Below, piece by piece: positions 40,643 through 49,783 of a stretch of DNA of 64,000 bases (positions within the stretch are counted from its first letter, which is position 1; each line of letters starts with the position of its first letter). The position numbers were made by a program, and so were the translations under genes. The stretch is from contig NZ_CP052859.1 of the NCBI RefSeq assembly GCF_012935695.1, positions 3,079,001-3,143,000 of the forward strand, in the 5' to 3' direction. The notes under the pieces were generated by a model that saw nothing but the letters and a program-made list of their open reading frames with translations, was not told the DNA's origin and made no database searches. This DNA comes from Pseudomonas sp. ADAK18 (GTDB lineage Bacteria > Pseudomonadota > Gammaproteobacteria > Pseudomonadales > Pseudomonadaceae).

Positions 40643-41512
40643 ATGAATCCGACCATGATTGAACTCAAAGATGACCTCACTCACCTGACCCTGGCGCCAG
40701 CGTTGGGCGGGTGCATCGTCAACTGGGCCCTGCGCAGCAACGGTCAACCGTTACTGCGTCACACCGATCAACAGGCCCTGGACAGCGGCCTGCCCGGCAA
40801 GCTTGCCTGCTTTCCCCTGGCGCCCTGGTCGAACCGGATTGCCGCAGGGGGGTTTGATAACCCGGGTGGCTGGCTGGCATTGGCAGCCAATAGCGCCACC
40901 GATCCCCTGCCGATTCATGGCAGCGCCTGGCAGCTGGCGTGGCGCGTAATCAGCCAGACGGAGGACGAGGTGGTATTGCGACTGGACAGCAGCACGCCGT
41001 TCGCTTATCGCGCCGAGCAACGCGTTCAGTTGAAAGACGGCCGGCTGAGTATTGCGCTGCGTGTCACCCACCTGGCAGAACAGGCAGCTTGGCATGGATT
41101 GGGACTGCACCCGTTTTTGCCTCGTACTCAAGCCACTCAGTTGCAAGCCCGCGCCCGACAGGTGTGGTTCAGCGACGCGGCTCACCTGCCGACCCAGCTC
41201 AGCGCGCCGCCCGCTGAATGGGATTTCGGGCAGCCTAATACGCTGCCTGAGGCCTTGGTGAACAATGGCTTTTGCGAATGGGACGGACATTGCCTGATTC
41301 GCCAGCCGGACCTTGGCTATGAACTGCAATGCCAGGCTACGGGGAGTGACGTTTATCTGCTGTACTGCCCGCCGGGAATGGACTTTTTCTGCATTGAACC
41401 GGTGAGTCATCCGGTGAATGCTCATCACCTGCCGGGGCGGCCGGGGCTGAAGCTGCTGGAGCAAGGTCAGTCGACAGAACTGACCTTCACCCTGAAATAC
41501 CAACCCCTGTAA
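40643..41512 (+). CDS. aldose 1-epimerase family protein
   Basis: The protein has 289 aa. Galactose mutarotase fold with CFPLAPWSNRIAAGGF, PIHGSAWQLAW (catalytic His region) and HGLGLHPFLPR. It starts 6 nt after dctM. In this operon it probably interconverts anomers of uronic acids or sugars before Udh. Substrate not proven. Confidence 0.85.
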   Translation: MNPTMIELKDDLTHLTLAPALGGCIVNWALRSNGQPLLRHTDQQALDSGLPGKLACFPLAPWSNRIAAGGFDNPGGWLALAANSATDPLPIHGSAWQLAWRVISQTEDEVVLRLDSSTPFAYRAEQRVQLKDGRLSIALRVTHLAEQAAWHGLGLHPFLPRTQATQLQARARQVWFSDAAHLPTQLSAPPAEWDFGQPNTLPEALVNNGFCEWDGHCLIRQPDLGYELQCQATGSDVYLLYCPPGMDFFCIEPVSHPVNAHHLPGRPGLKLLEQGQSTELTFTLKYQPL

Positions 41513-41525
41513 CACCACAAGACCC

Positions 41526-41615
41526 TGTGGGAGCCGGGCTTGCCCGCGATAGCATCTCCTCAGTGTAACGGGTACACCGAGGCGTCTGCATCGCAGGCAA
41601 GCCAGCTCCCACATT
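41526..41615. repeat. REP-doublet (inverted pair)
   Basis: TGTGGGAGCCGGGCTTGCCC and an inverted copy ending CTCCCACATT, about 50 nt apart. It lies between the convergent epimerase and EmrA-like genes. Confidence 0.85.
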
Positions 41616-41630
41616 TTGATCGGTGTTGTA

Positions 41631-42776
41631 TCAGGGAGGGCTGTTCTTCAGGCGTCCCACCGTATCAATACTCACCACCACCGACAGCCCCGGCCGCAGC
41701 CGCTCAATCTCCTCCTGATCCGGGTCCACGGTAATCCGCACCGGCACCCGCTGGGCGATCTTGACGAAGTTGCCGGTGGCATTGTCCGCCTGCAACAAGC
41801 TGAACTCGGAACCAGTAGCCGGGGAAATGCGCTGCACCGTGCCGTGAAACTTGCGATGGTTCAAGGCATCGACGGTGAAAGTCACTGGCTGGCCGATCTG
41901 CACATTGGCCATCTGGGTTTCTTTCATATTGGCGATCACCCATAGCTGGTTCGGCACCAGGGCCATCAACTGCGCGCCGGAGTTGACGTAAGCCCCCAGG
42001 CGTACGCCAATCTGCCCCAGCTGCCCGTCCCGTGGGGCGATAACCCGGGTGTTCGACAGGTCGATCCTCGCCAGTTCCACCGCTGCATCAGCATTGGCCA
42101 CGGCCGCTTCTAGGGAGCCGCGATTGACGATCACGGTCTGCAAGTCCTGGCGGGCGATTTCCAGGCTGGCCTGAGCTTGGGCCACCGCCGCAATGGTCTG
42201 CGCATTGGCGGCACGGGTCACGTCCAGGTCGCGCTTGGACACTGAGCCATCGCTGATCAGTTCCTCATTACGGCGCAAGTCGGCGGTGCTTTTACGCGCC
42301 TGGGCCTGGCTGTCAGCGAGTGCGGCTTGACGTAACTGAATCGTCGCTTCGGCGCTGTTGCGTTGCTGCACCACATTGGCCAGTGACGCCTTCTGCACGG
42401 CTAATTGTGCCAGCGCCTGGTCCAGGCGCTGCTTATAAATGCGGTCATCCAGGCGTACCAGCAGCTCCCCGGCCTTGACGTACTGGAAGTCCTGCACCGG
42501 CACTTCATACACATAGCCGCTGAGCTGCGGGCCGATGATCGTCACCTGGCCGCGCACCAGGGCGTTTTCAGTGGTTTCCACGTTGCTGCTGAAAGGCGGT
42601 AATTGCCAGGCGTACAACACGATCAACACGCCGACGATGGCAATCGCGGCAAAGCCCAGGGACGAGATGATCCGCACCCGCAGGGAGCGTGGCTCGGTGG
42701 CCGGGATGCTCGGCGGCGCGGTGCCTTCCGGGGTCGCGGCGATGGCGTTGGTGGTTGTAGTGGTTGGTTCGGTCAT
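41631..42776 (-). CDS. EmrA/HlyD-type membrane fusion protein
   Basis: The protein has 381 aa. One N-terminal TM (about residues 35-53, LGFAAIAIVGVLIVLYAW) follows a disordered Thr/Ala-rich cytoplasmic tail. The barrel-sandwich halves (VRGQVTIIGPQLSGYVYEVPV and TRVIAPRDGQLGQIGVRLGAYV) flank a helical hairpin. Its ATG overlaps the stop of the MFS gene by 4 nt (42773-42776), so both are translated together. Confidence 0.9.
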   Translation of the reverse strand: MTEPTTTTTNAIAATPEGTAPPSIPATEPRSLRVRIISSLGFAAIAIVGVLIVLYAWQLPPFSSNVETTENALVRGQVTIIGPQLSGYVYEVPVQDFQYVKAGELLVRLDDRIYKQRLDQALAQLAVQKASLANVVQQRNSAEATIQLRQAALADSQAQARKSTADLRRNEELISDGSVSKRDLDVTRAANAQTIAAVAQAQASLEIARQDLQTVIVNRGSLEAAVANADAAVELARIDLSNTRVIAPRDGQLGQIGVRLGAYVNSGAQLMALVPNQLWVIANMKETQMANVQIGQPVTFTVDALNHRKFHGTVQRISPATGSEFSLLQADNATGNFVKIAQRVPVRITVDPDQEEIERLRPGLSVVVSIDTVGRLKNSPP

Positions 42777-44434
42777 GAAGAAAGTGCACCGCTAGGTTGA
42801 ACAGGAGGTGCTGCACTGGCGGCAGCTTTTTTGGTGGTGCTCATCAGCCACAGGCTACGGATGAAGATCCAGATCATGGTCAGCATGGCGATTATCGCGA
42901 TCAGCATGAACACATCGTTATAGGCCATCACGTTAGCTTCCCGGGTGGCCGCCGTGGCCAGGCTGCGAATGCCCATCAGGTTGCGCAGCTCCGGGTCGGC
43001 GATCACCGAGCCGTAGGCCGAGCCGCCACTCTGCACCCGTGCCGCGACCCGTGGGTCCATCAAGGTCAGGTGTTCGACGATCATGCTGGAATGAAACTTC
43101 TCCCGCACGACCTGGAAGGTGCCCAGCAACGCTGCACCGATCAGGCCGCCGAGGCTCTGGCAAATCCCGAACAGCACCGAAAAGCTCACCAGGTTCCTGG
43201 GGTTGGTCAGCACGTTGCGGGTGCCCAGGACCATGGTCGGGCCAAGAAAGAAGGTGCCACCGAAGCCCAGCAGGAACTGACTGATGTACATGTTCTGCGG
43301 TCGGGTGAGGTTGCTGGAGAAACTGTCGATCACCGAACCCACCGCCATCAGCGCCAGGGAAATGATCAACGGCATAAACAAATGCGCCGGGTTGATGGTC
43401 AGGGCGCTGGTGGCCAGGCCGGCAATCGCTCCCAGCAGCATCACCACGTACAAGGTGCGCATTTGCTCGCTGCTCATGTTCAGCGCCTGGAGGAACCCCA
43501 CCGCGCCAGTGGACTGCTCCGACAGCACCATGCGAATCAGGATCACCGCCAGCGCCAGGCGAATCATCGCCCCGCTGCCCAACCAGCGGGTCATCAGCAT
43601 CGGGTTGCTGCGGTTATGCTCGATGGCCAACCCGGCCATGATCAACACCAGCGAACAGGCCGAAGCGACGCCGATCCACGGCGCCTCCAACCACCAGTCG
43701 ATCTTGCCCAGGGACAGCACCGCGCAAAGCAGGGCCACACCACCGGCAAGCAAGGCGAAGGTCAGGAAGTCGAGCTTTTCAAAGGTCTTGAAGCGGTCAC
43801 CCGGCGGCAGCTTGAGCATGAACACGCAGCCCAGGCAGGTCAGCGCCATGCCCAGTTCGAACAGGTACAAACCACGCCATTCGGCGATTTGCAGCAAATC
43901 CTCGGAAAACATCCGCGCCATCGGCAAGGCCAATTGCGACGTGCCCAGTCCCAACACCAACGCTTTCAACCGCCACTTCGCCGGAAACGCCTGGATCATG
44001 TAATACAAGCCCAAGGAACTGAGGGCCGCACCCACCATGCCGTGGGCGGCCCGCACGGCAATCGCCGAGCTGAGGTCGTTGACGAATAAATGGCCAAAGG
44101 TCACCAGCGCATAAAGCATCAGGAACACTTCGGTAAACGCCCGCAGCCCGAACTGCTGGCGAAACTTCACCAGCAGCAGGTTCATCGAGACGTTGGTCAT
44201 GACATAAGCGGCGGGCAGCCAGGCCATTTCCGCCGTGGTAGCGCCCAAAGCACCTTGCAGGTAAGGCAAGTTGGCAACCACCAAGGCGTTACCGAGGCCA
44301 CCGGTGAGTGCCACTAATATCCCGACCAGTGCATAGGCCCAACGTTTACGCGTGGAATGCAGCGGTGTCGACGGCGAACCGGGCAGGCTCGGCCGTTCAT
44401 GGGGTTGCCAGGCGTGTGGGGTGTATTTGTCCAT
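42773..44434 (-). CDS. EmrB-like MFS (DHA2, 14-TM) transporter
   Basis: The protein has 553 aa with about 14 TM segments. LVGILVALTGGLGNALVVANLPYLQ is TM1, and AEMAWLPAAYVMTNVSMNLLLV is TM2 of the DHA2 family. It forms an EmrAB-type pump with the downstream membrane fusion protein; an outer-membrane partner is not encoded here. Divergent from pvdE. Substrate unknown; drug or siderophore export are possible. Confidence 0.9.
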   Translation of the reverse strand: MDKYTPHAWQPHERPSLPGSPSTPLHSTRKRWAYALVGILVALTGGLGNALVVANLPYLQGALGATTAEMAWLPAAYVMTNVSMNLLLVKFRQQFGLRAFTEVFLMLYALVTFGHLFVNDLSSAIAVRAAHGMVGAALSSLGLYYMIQAFPAKWRLKALVLGLGTSQLALPMARMFSEDLLQIAEWRGLYLFELGMALTCLGCVFMLKLPPGDRFKTFEKLDFLTFALLAGGVALLCAVLSLGKIDWWLEAPWIGVASACSLVLIMAGLAIEHNRSNPMLMTRWLGSGAMIRLALAVILIRMVLSEQSTGAVGFLQALNMSSEQMRTLYVVMLLGAIAGLATSALTINPAHLFMPLIISLALMAVGSVIDSFSSNLTRPQNMYISQFLLGFGGTFFLGPTMVLGTRNVLTNPRNLVSFSVLFGICQSLGGLIGAALLGTFQVVREKFHSSMIVEHLTLMDPRVAARVQSGGSAYGSVIADPELRNLMGIRSLATAATREANVMAYNDVFMLIAIIAMLTMIWIFIRSLWLMSTTKKAAASAAPPVQPSGALSS

Positions 44435-44571
44435 TCAGTGACCTTGATGACCGACTGGACCGCGTATCAGGGCGACGGCGTCCAGGCCGGTAAAACCGTT
44501 ACTCAGGGAGTAGTAAACCTGAGCAGAGTTCATCTTGTCACGGCGGATCTCGGATCCGGCCCCCTCCCTGC

Positions 44572-44595
44572 TAAATAACTCCTCCCTCCACTCGT
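44572..44595 (+). promoter_or_regulatory. PvdS (iron-starvation sigma) promoter of pvdE
   Basis: TAAAT (44572-44576), a 16-nt spacer and CGT (44593-44595) match the IS-box consensus recognised by PvdS. It lies about 130 nt upstream of pvdE. Confidence 0.8.
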
Positions 44596-44722
44596 TCTTT
44601 GGTTAACCGCCTCGATACCCATCGAAGCCTGCACTGTGCGCCCGGCCCACCGTCTATCGCTGACACACGCCGCGCCCTGCATTGCCTTGTGCTCACCCCC
44701 CAGCCTGAAACGGGAGACTTGA

Positions 44723-46372
44723 ATGTCCAGCAAACCTCGCGGCGCCGTCAGCGAACTCTTCGGCCTGCTCAAACCCTTTTGGCCGCTGGTGACGCTGTCG
44801 ATCGCCCTCGGCATGGTCGGCGGCCTCAGCGTCACCGCGCTGCTGGCAACCATCAACAACGCGCTGCACTCCGACAGCGGCCTGACCCAAGCCGTGGTAG
44901 TGCTGTTCGCCGGCCTGTGCCTGTTGGCCCTGGCCAGTTCAATCTTTTCCGACATTGGTACCAACTACGTCGGCCAGCACATCATCGCCAAGCTGCGTCG
45001 GGAGCTGGGAGAAAAGGTGCTGGCCGCGCCCATCGACCAGATCGAACGCTACCGCAGCCACCGGCTGATCCCGGTGCTGACCCACGACGTCGACACCATC
45101 AGTGATTTCGCCTTTGCCTTCGCGCCCCTGGCCATTTCGTTGACCGTGACCCTCGGTTGCCTGGGCTACCTGGCCATGTTGTCGTGGCCGATGTTCCTGA
45201 TGATGCTGGTGGCGATCGTGATCGGCACCGCCGTGCAGTTCATTGCACGCTCCCGGGGCGTGCAGGGCTTCGAGTCGGCCCGTGAGGCCGAAGATGAGTT
45301 GCAGAAAAACTATAGCGCCATCGCCGAAGGAGCCAAGGAACTGCGCATCCACCGTCCGCGCCGCCAGCGCATGTTCGTCAACGGCATCCAGAACACCGCC
45401 AACCGCATCTGCGCCACTCAAATTCGCTCGATCAACACCTTCGTCATCGCCAAGGCCTTTGGCTCGATGCTGTTTTTCGTGGTGATCGGCCTGGCCCTGG
45501 CCATGCAATCGTTCTGGCCCAGCGGTGATAAAACCGTGATGAGCGGTTTCGTGCTGGTGCTGCTGTACATGAAAGGCCCACTGGAACACTTGATCAGCAC
45601 CCTGCCAATCGTCAGCAAGGCGCAGATCGCCTTCCGCCGCATTGCCGAGCTGTCGAAGCAGTTCTCCTCTCCCGAGCCGCACCTGCTACTGAGTGATTCG
45701 GGCGCTGCCGCCCCGGCGGTGCATAGCCTGGAACTGACCGACGTCAGCTACACCTTCCCTCGCGTAGAAGGCTTCGAGCCGTTCCACCTGGGCCCGGTCA
45801 ATCTGCGGATCGAGCAAGGCGATATCACCTTCATCGTCGGCGAAAACGGCTGCGGCAAGACCACCCTGATCAAACTGCTGCTCGGCCTCTACGCCCCGCA
45901 AAAAGGCAGCATCGCGCTCAACGGCCAGGCCATCGTGGCGGCGAACCGCGACGACTATCGCCAACTGTTCACCACCATTTTTGCCGACTACTACCTGTTC
46001 GACGATGTGATCCAGGGCGACAAGCCGATTCCGGCTGATGCCGACCGCTACCTCAAGCGCCTGGAGATCGGCCACAAAGTCACCATCACTGATGGCGTGT
46101 TCAGCACCACCGACCTGTCCACCGGCCAACGCAAGCGCCTGGCCTTGGTCAACGCCTGGCTGGAGGAGCGTCCAGTGCTGGTGTTCGACGAATGGGCCGC
46201 CGACCAGGACCCGACCTTCCGACGCATTTTCTATACCGAGCTGCTGCCCGACCTCAAGCGCCTGGGCAAGACCATCATCGTGATTTCCCACGACGACCGT
46301 TACTTCGATGTGGCCGACCAGATCGTGCGCATGGAAGCCGGCCGCGTCGCCACCGAACTGCAAACCGCGTGA
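44723..46372 (+). CDS. pvdE: cyclic-peptide export ABC transporter PvdE (pyoverdine precursor export)
   Basis: The protein has 549 aa, a fused ABC transporter. Six TM segments (about residues 15-300) precede the ATPase, with Walker A VGENGCGKTT, signature LSTGQRKRLA and Walker B VLVFDEWAADQD. PvdE moves the pyoverdine precursor peptide (ferribactin) from cytoplasm to periplasm. The PvdS box upstream and the fpvA gene downstream confirm the pyoverdine context. Confidence 0.93.
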   Translation: MSSKPRGAVSELFGLLKPFWPLVTLSIALGMVGGLSVTALLATINNALHSDSGLTQAVVVLFAGLCLLALASSIFSDIGTNYVGQHIIAKLRRELGEKVLAAPIDQIERYRSHRLIPVLTHDVDTISDFAFAFAPLAISLTVTLGCLGYLAMLSWPMFLMMLVAIVIGTAVQFIARSRGVQGFESAREAEDELQKNYSAIAEGAKELRIHRPRRQRMFVNGIQNTANRICATQIRSINTFVIAKAFGSMLFFVVIGLALAMQSFWPSGDKTVMSGFVLVLLYMKGPLEHLISTLPIVSKAQIAFRRIAELSKQFSSPEPHLLLSDSGAAAPAVHSLELTDVSYTFPRVEGFEPFHLGPVNLRIEQGDITFIVGENGCGKTTLIKLLLGLYAPQKGSIALNGQAIVAANRDDYRQLFTTIFADYYLFDDVIQGDKPIPADADRYLKRLEIGHKVTITDGVFSTTDLSTGQRKRLALVNAWLEERPVLVFDEWAADQDPTFRRIFYTELLPDLKRLGKTIIVISHDDRYFDVADQIVRMEAGRVATELQTA

Positions 46373-46382
46373 CAGCGCTGAC

Positions 46383-46421
46383 CTGAAAACCGGAGGTGAA
46401 AGTTTTCTTTCCGGTTTTCAG
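46383..46421. other. strong hairpin between pvdE and fpvA
   Basis: Perfect 12-bp stem CTGAAAACCGGA / TCCGGTTTTCAG around a 15-nt loop, starting 11 nt after the pvdE stop. No T-run follows, so it may slow or partly stop transcription, or stabilise mRNA, between the two genes. Confidence 0.6.
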
Positions 46422-46446
46422 GGGGACCAACGTCTTATTGGTACTT

Positions 46447-46465
46447 AATACGAATCACTATCATT
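46447..46465. promoter_or_regulatory. Fur-box-like site upstream of fpvA
   Basis: The 19-bp sequence (46447-46465; minus strand AATGATAGTGATTCGTATT) shows about 13 of 19 matches to the Fur consensus. It lies just before fpvA. No IS-box was found here. Confidence 0.4.
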
Positions 46466-46487
46466 AAATAACGCCACTTAAGAGCCC

Positions 46488-48962
46488 ATGATGTCAGCCA
46501 TTCACACCTTCTCACCGCTCACCAAAGCCCTCAAGATGCGCCGCCTGTTCCAGCCGCGCCTGCTGAGCACCACCCTGGTCCTGGCCCTGCCCTTCGCCGC
46601 ACAGGTGCAAGCGCAGACCTTCAACTTCAACATTCCGGCCCAGCCCTTGGCCAACGCCCTGCAGACCTTCGGCCAACAAGCCAACCTGCAAGTGCTGTAT
46701 AGCCCGGATGATGTGCAGAGCCTGCGCAGCCGCGCGGTGAGCGGTGCGCTGACACCCCAGGCCGGTATCGAACAACTGCTGGCCGGCAGCAAACTGGCCT
46801 ACAGCCTGGAAGGTAATACCCTGACCTTGAGCAGCCGCGGTGCGACCGGCGAGCTGGAATTGGGTGCCACGCGGATTTCCGGCGAAGGCCTGGGCTCGGT
46901 CAGTGAAAACACCGGTTCCTACACCACCGGTTCCACCAGCACCGCGACAAAAATGAACCTGAGCCTGCGGGAAACACCACAGTCCATCAGCGTCATGACT
47001 CGCCAGCGCATCGACGACCAGAGCCTGACCACCGTCAACGACGTGCTGGCACAAACGCCGGGGCTTAACGTGCAGAGTCTGGGCAGTGATCGGTTCTATG
47101 TGTACTCGCGTGGTTATGAGATCGATAACTACCAATACGATGGCATTCCCACCACCGTCTTCTCCCAAACCCAATCGCTGCCCCAGGACCTGATGGACCT
47201 GGCGGTCTACGACCATATTGAAGTGCTGCGTGGTGCCACCGGCCTGCTGACAGGTGCTGGCGATCCGTCCGGCACCATCAACTTCATTCGCAAGCGCCCG
47301 ACTGACACCTTCCAAGGTCACGTCAGTGCAGGTGCGGGCTCATGGGATCGCTACCGCACAGAGGCCGATGTCTCCGGCCCGTTGGTGGACAGTGGCAAGA
47401 TCCGTGGCCGGGCCGTGGCCGCCTATAGCGAAGGCCATAGCTACCTCGATGCGCTGAAACAGGAAAAAACCTCGCTGTACGGTGTCGTGGAAGCCGACCT
47501 GACGGATGACACCCTGCTGACCTTCGGCGTCGACTACCTGCACAACGATCCTAAGGGTTACTCCACCACCGGCATTCCGTTGTTCTATAGCAACGGCAAG
47601 CAAACCAACCTGTCGCGCTCTTTCAACGCCGCCAGCGGTGACAGCACCAACCGTCAGGATGCCACCACCACCTTTGCCAGCATCGAGCAGAAACTCGCTT
47701 ATGACTGGAGCCTGAAGGTTTCGGCCAGCTACATGTACAGCACCCGTGACTATGACTCGCGGATGTTCAGCACTTCCCGTTTCGCCAATGAACAGACCGG
47801 TGCCGGTACGCGCACCGCCATGACGAAGGGTGACGCCACGCAGAAGCAGAAAGGTTTTGACGTGCAGCTCAAAGGGCCCTTCCAGTTGGGAGGACGTGAG
47901 CACGAGTTGATGATGGGCTTCAACTACCAGGACTATGAAAACCATCGTCAAGGCGCAAATCCGCTCAGTGGCGACCGCTCGCCGCTCAACCTTTACACCT
48001 GGAACAACCATACGGTGGAGCCGGTCTACGACGTCCGCGGCTCGTATGACGACGATCGCATAAAGTTCCGTCAGAACGGCACCTATGCCGCCGTTCGCTT
48101 AAAGCCCATGGACGATCTGGCCGTCATCCTCGGCGCACGTGTGAGTAACTACAATTACGACTCCACCCTCGACTTCAAGACCCCGGCACTTGCTCCTTAC
48201 AGCAGCCACGACACCAACAAGACTTCCGGCAAAGTCACGCCTTACGCCGGGGTTGTCTACGACCTCAACGAAAACCACTCGGTGTATGCCAGCTACACCT
48301 CGATCTTCAAGCCACAGACTTACCGCAACCAAAATGGCCAGACCTTGGCGCCACGTGAGGGCGACAACTATGAGCTGGGCCTCAAGAGCGAATACTTCAA
48401 CGGTCGCCTAAACAGCGCCATTGCGGTGTATGAAAGCAAGCAGAACAACCTGGCCACACCGGACGGCACCATCGTCGGTACCGAAACCCCCGCCTCCCGG
48501 GCTGTCGCCGGTGCAAAAACCCGCGGGATTGACATGGAGCTCAGCGGCGAGATCCTGCCGGACTGGAACATGAACGCCAGCTACAACCACAGCGTCACCA
48601 AAGACGCCGACAACGAGCGGATCAACACCTACATCCCGTCCGACATGTTCAAGCTGTGGACCACCTACAAACTGTCCGGCGACCTCGACCGCCTGACCGT
48701 CGGTGGTGGCGTCAACTGGCAAAGCGGTATCCACTTCAGCGCCACCCCTAGCCAGATCGGCAGAACCGTCAAGGCCAAGGAAGATGACGTCGCTGTGTTC
48801 AATCTGATGGCTCGTTATCAGTTGACCAAGCAGTGGTCGGGCACCGTGAACGTCAACAACGTGTTCGACAAGAAATACATCAGCTCGCTGGATACCAACT
48901 TCAACAGCATGTATTACGGCGATCCGCGTAACCTGATGTTTAGTACTCGTTACGATTTCTGA
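46488..48962 (+). CDS. fpvA: TonB-dependent ferripyoverdine receptor
   Basis: The protein has 824 aa. Signal peptide (to about residue 42, FAAQVQA), an N-terminal STN signalling domain (about residues 43-118; FNIPAQPLANALQTFGQQANLQ), a plug domain (RETPQSISVMTRQRIDD) and a 22-strand barrel ending in RYDF with C-terminal Phe. The STN domain marks a signal-transducing receptor of the FpvA type, working with an anti-sigma factor that controls PvdS. Next to pvdE, as expected. Confidence 0.93.
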   Translation: MMSAIHTFSPLTKALKMRRLFQPRLLSTTLVLALPFAAQVQAQTFNFNIPAQPLANALQTFGQQANLQVLYSPDDVQSLRSRAVSGALTPQAGIEQLLAGSKLAYSLEGNTLTLSSRGATGELELGATRISGEGLGSVSENTGSYTTGSTSTATKMNLSLRETPQSISVMTRQRIDDQSLTTVNDVLAQTPGLNVQSLGSDRFYVYSRGYEIDNYQYDGIPTTVFSQTQSLPQDLMDLAVYDHIEVLRGATGLLTGAGDPSGTINFIRKRPTDTFQGHVSAGAGSWDRYRTEADVSGPLVDSGKIRGRAVAAYSEGHSYLDALKQEKTSLYGVVEADLTDDTLLTFGVDYLHNDPKGYSTTGIPLFYSNGKQTNLSRSFNAASGDSTNRQDATTTFASIEQKLAYDWSLKVSASYMYSTRDYDSRMFSTSRFANEQTGAGTRTAMTKGDATQKQKGFDVQLKGPFQLGGREHELMMGFNYQDYENHRQGANPLSGDRSPLNLYTWNNHTVEPVYDVRGSYDDDRIKFRQNGTYAAVRLKPMDDLAVILGARVSNYNYDSTLDFKTPALAPYSSHDTNKTSGKVTPYAGVVYDLNENHSVYASYTSIFKPQTYRNQNGQTLAPREGDNYELGLKSEYFNGRLNSAIAVYESKQNNLATPDGTIVGTETPASRAVAGAKTRGIDMELSGEILPDWNMNASYNHSVTKDADNERINTYIPSDMFKLWTTYKLSGDLDRLTVGGGVNWQSGIHFSATPSQIGRTVKAKEDDVAVFNLMARYQLTKQWSGTVNVNNVFDKKYISSLDTNFNSMYYGDPRNLMFSTRYDF

Positions 48963-48975
48963 TAGCGGCGGTACA

Positions 48976-49015
48976 AAAAACGGCGAATTTGATTTTTCGG
49001 GTTCGCCGTTTTTTA
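48976..49015. terminator. terminator between fpvA and the Rhs immunity genes
   Basis: 13-bp stem AAAAACGGCGAA / TTCGCCGTTTTT (48977-48988 with 49003-49014) with A and T flanks. It can serve fpvA and the convergent minus-strand genes. Confidence 0.85.
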
Positions 49016-49038
49016 TTGTGGTGTTTCATCAGGCGCTA

Positions 49039-49461
49039 TCACCAATCAGACTGGTCTTCCAGGCTGGCTTTTTGGAGGTCGTCTTTCCATCCCTCCTTAG
49101 TCAGTCTGTAGATATCTTCAAAAAAAGCACGCGGATTTTCCATTGTGTCCCAGCCTGAAGGTAACGTGCAGTAGGATTCCGGCTTTTGGATAAGGATCGT
49201 CGAAAAATCGTATGAGTCCTCCTGAAGCGCAGCGCTTAAGATATCAACTAGAGATTTGCGATGCCTATAATTCAAATCAGTACTTTTATCTATTATATAA
49301 GCATTGATCAGAGCCTCTCTATCGCCAGGCTTATTTATATCATATCTTTCAAGATCCTCCCCTAATGATTCCTCGCGATCATAAGTATCGAAAGGCCCCA
49401 GAAAATACTGAAGCTTTGGTTCGTAGTCAGTGCTCAGGAACGGATGCTTTAGCATTGTCAT
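49039..49461 (-). CDS. hypothetical protein, probable immunity of orphan toxin tip
   Basis: The protein has 140 aa and is acidic, with no TM or signal. It overlaps the upstream ORF by 4 nt (ATGA), as toxin-immunity pairs often do. The AT-rich composition (many TTT/AAA codons) contrasts with the surrounding pyoverdine genes. No family recognised. The C-terminal DDLQKASLEDQSDW is Asp-rich, as in many immunity proteins against nucleases. Confidence 0.6.
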   Translation of the reverse strand: MTMLKHPFLSTDYEPKLQYFLGPFDTYDREESLGEDLERYDINKPGDREALINAYIIDKSTDLNYRHRKSLVDILSAALQEDSYDFSTILIQKPESYCTLPSGWDTMENPRAFFEDIYRLTKEGWKDDLQKASLEDQSDW

Positions 49462-49733
49462 TTACTCACAGGGAATGCGGTATAAAGTTTTTTTGTTTCG
49501 CGATCGAATTTCACTATCGCGAAGTTCATATTTTCGTCGAGTATTGGATTGTTAGGGTCTTTTTTGTTGGGTATATATCCTCTACCGCAGCCTTGCATTT
49601 CAATCTTGAGGATAGGGTTGCCGAATTCATCCTCCCCATTGAATGGGTCAAGTTTACGTGCTTCTCGGGTCATAGCCTCGTTTAGAACGTGAAATTGCAT
49701 CGTATAGCTTTTAAATTGCGAACTGAACTTCAT
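49458..49733 (-). CDS. orphan C-terminal toxin fragment (91 aa), hypothetical
   Basis: Its end (MQGCGRGYIPNK, then FAIVKFDRETKKLYTAFP) has the same pattern as the end of the Rhs toxin at 50153 (IGEGYKREG, then TRVILDENGKPITAYTEF): a Gly-rich GxGY turn followed by a beta hairpin and Y-T-A. This suggests the C-terminal half of a related toxin domain, without its N-terminal delivery region. Start at 49733 with a GGGGAT upstream. It is followed at once by its presumed immunity gene. Confidence 0.45.
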   Translation of the reverse strand: MKFSSQFKSYTMQFHVLNEAMTREARKLDPFNGEDEFGNPILKIEMQGCGRGYIPNKKDPNNPILDENMNFAIVKFDRETKKLYTAFPVSK

Positions 49734-49783
49734 GACATCCCCGATACTTAAATAGCAGATTTGAATATGGCTACTCAGTAATT

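Noticed and set aside
46440..46487. PvdS box before fpvA
   Set aside because: TAAAT at 46465-46470 has no CGT at 16-17 nt, and no other TAAAT-N16-17-CGT pair was found.
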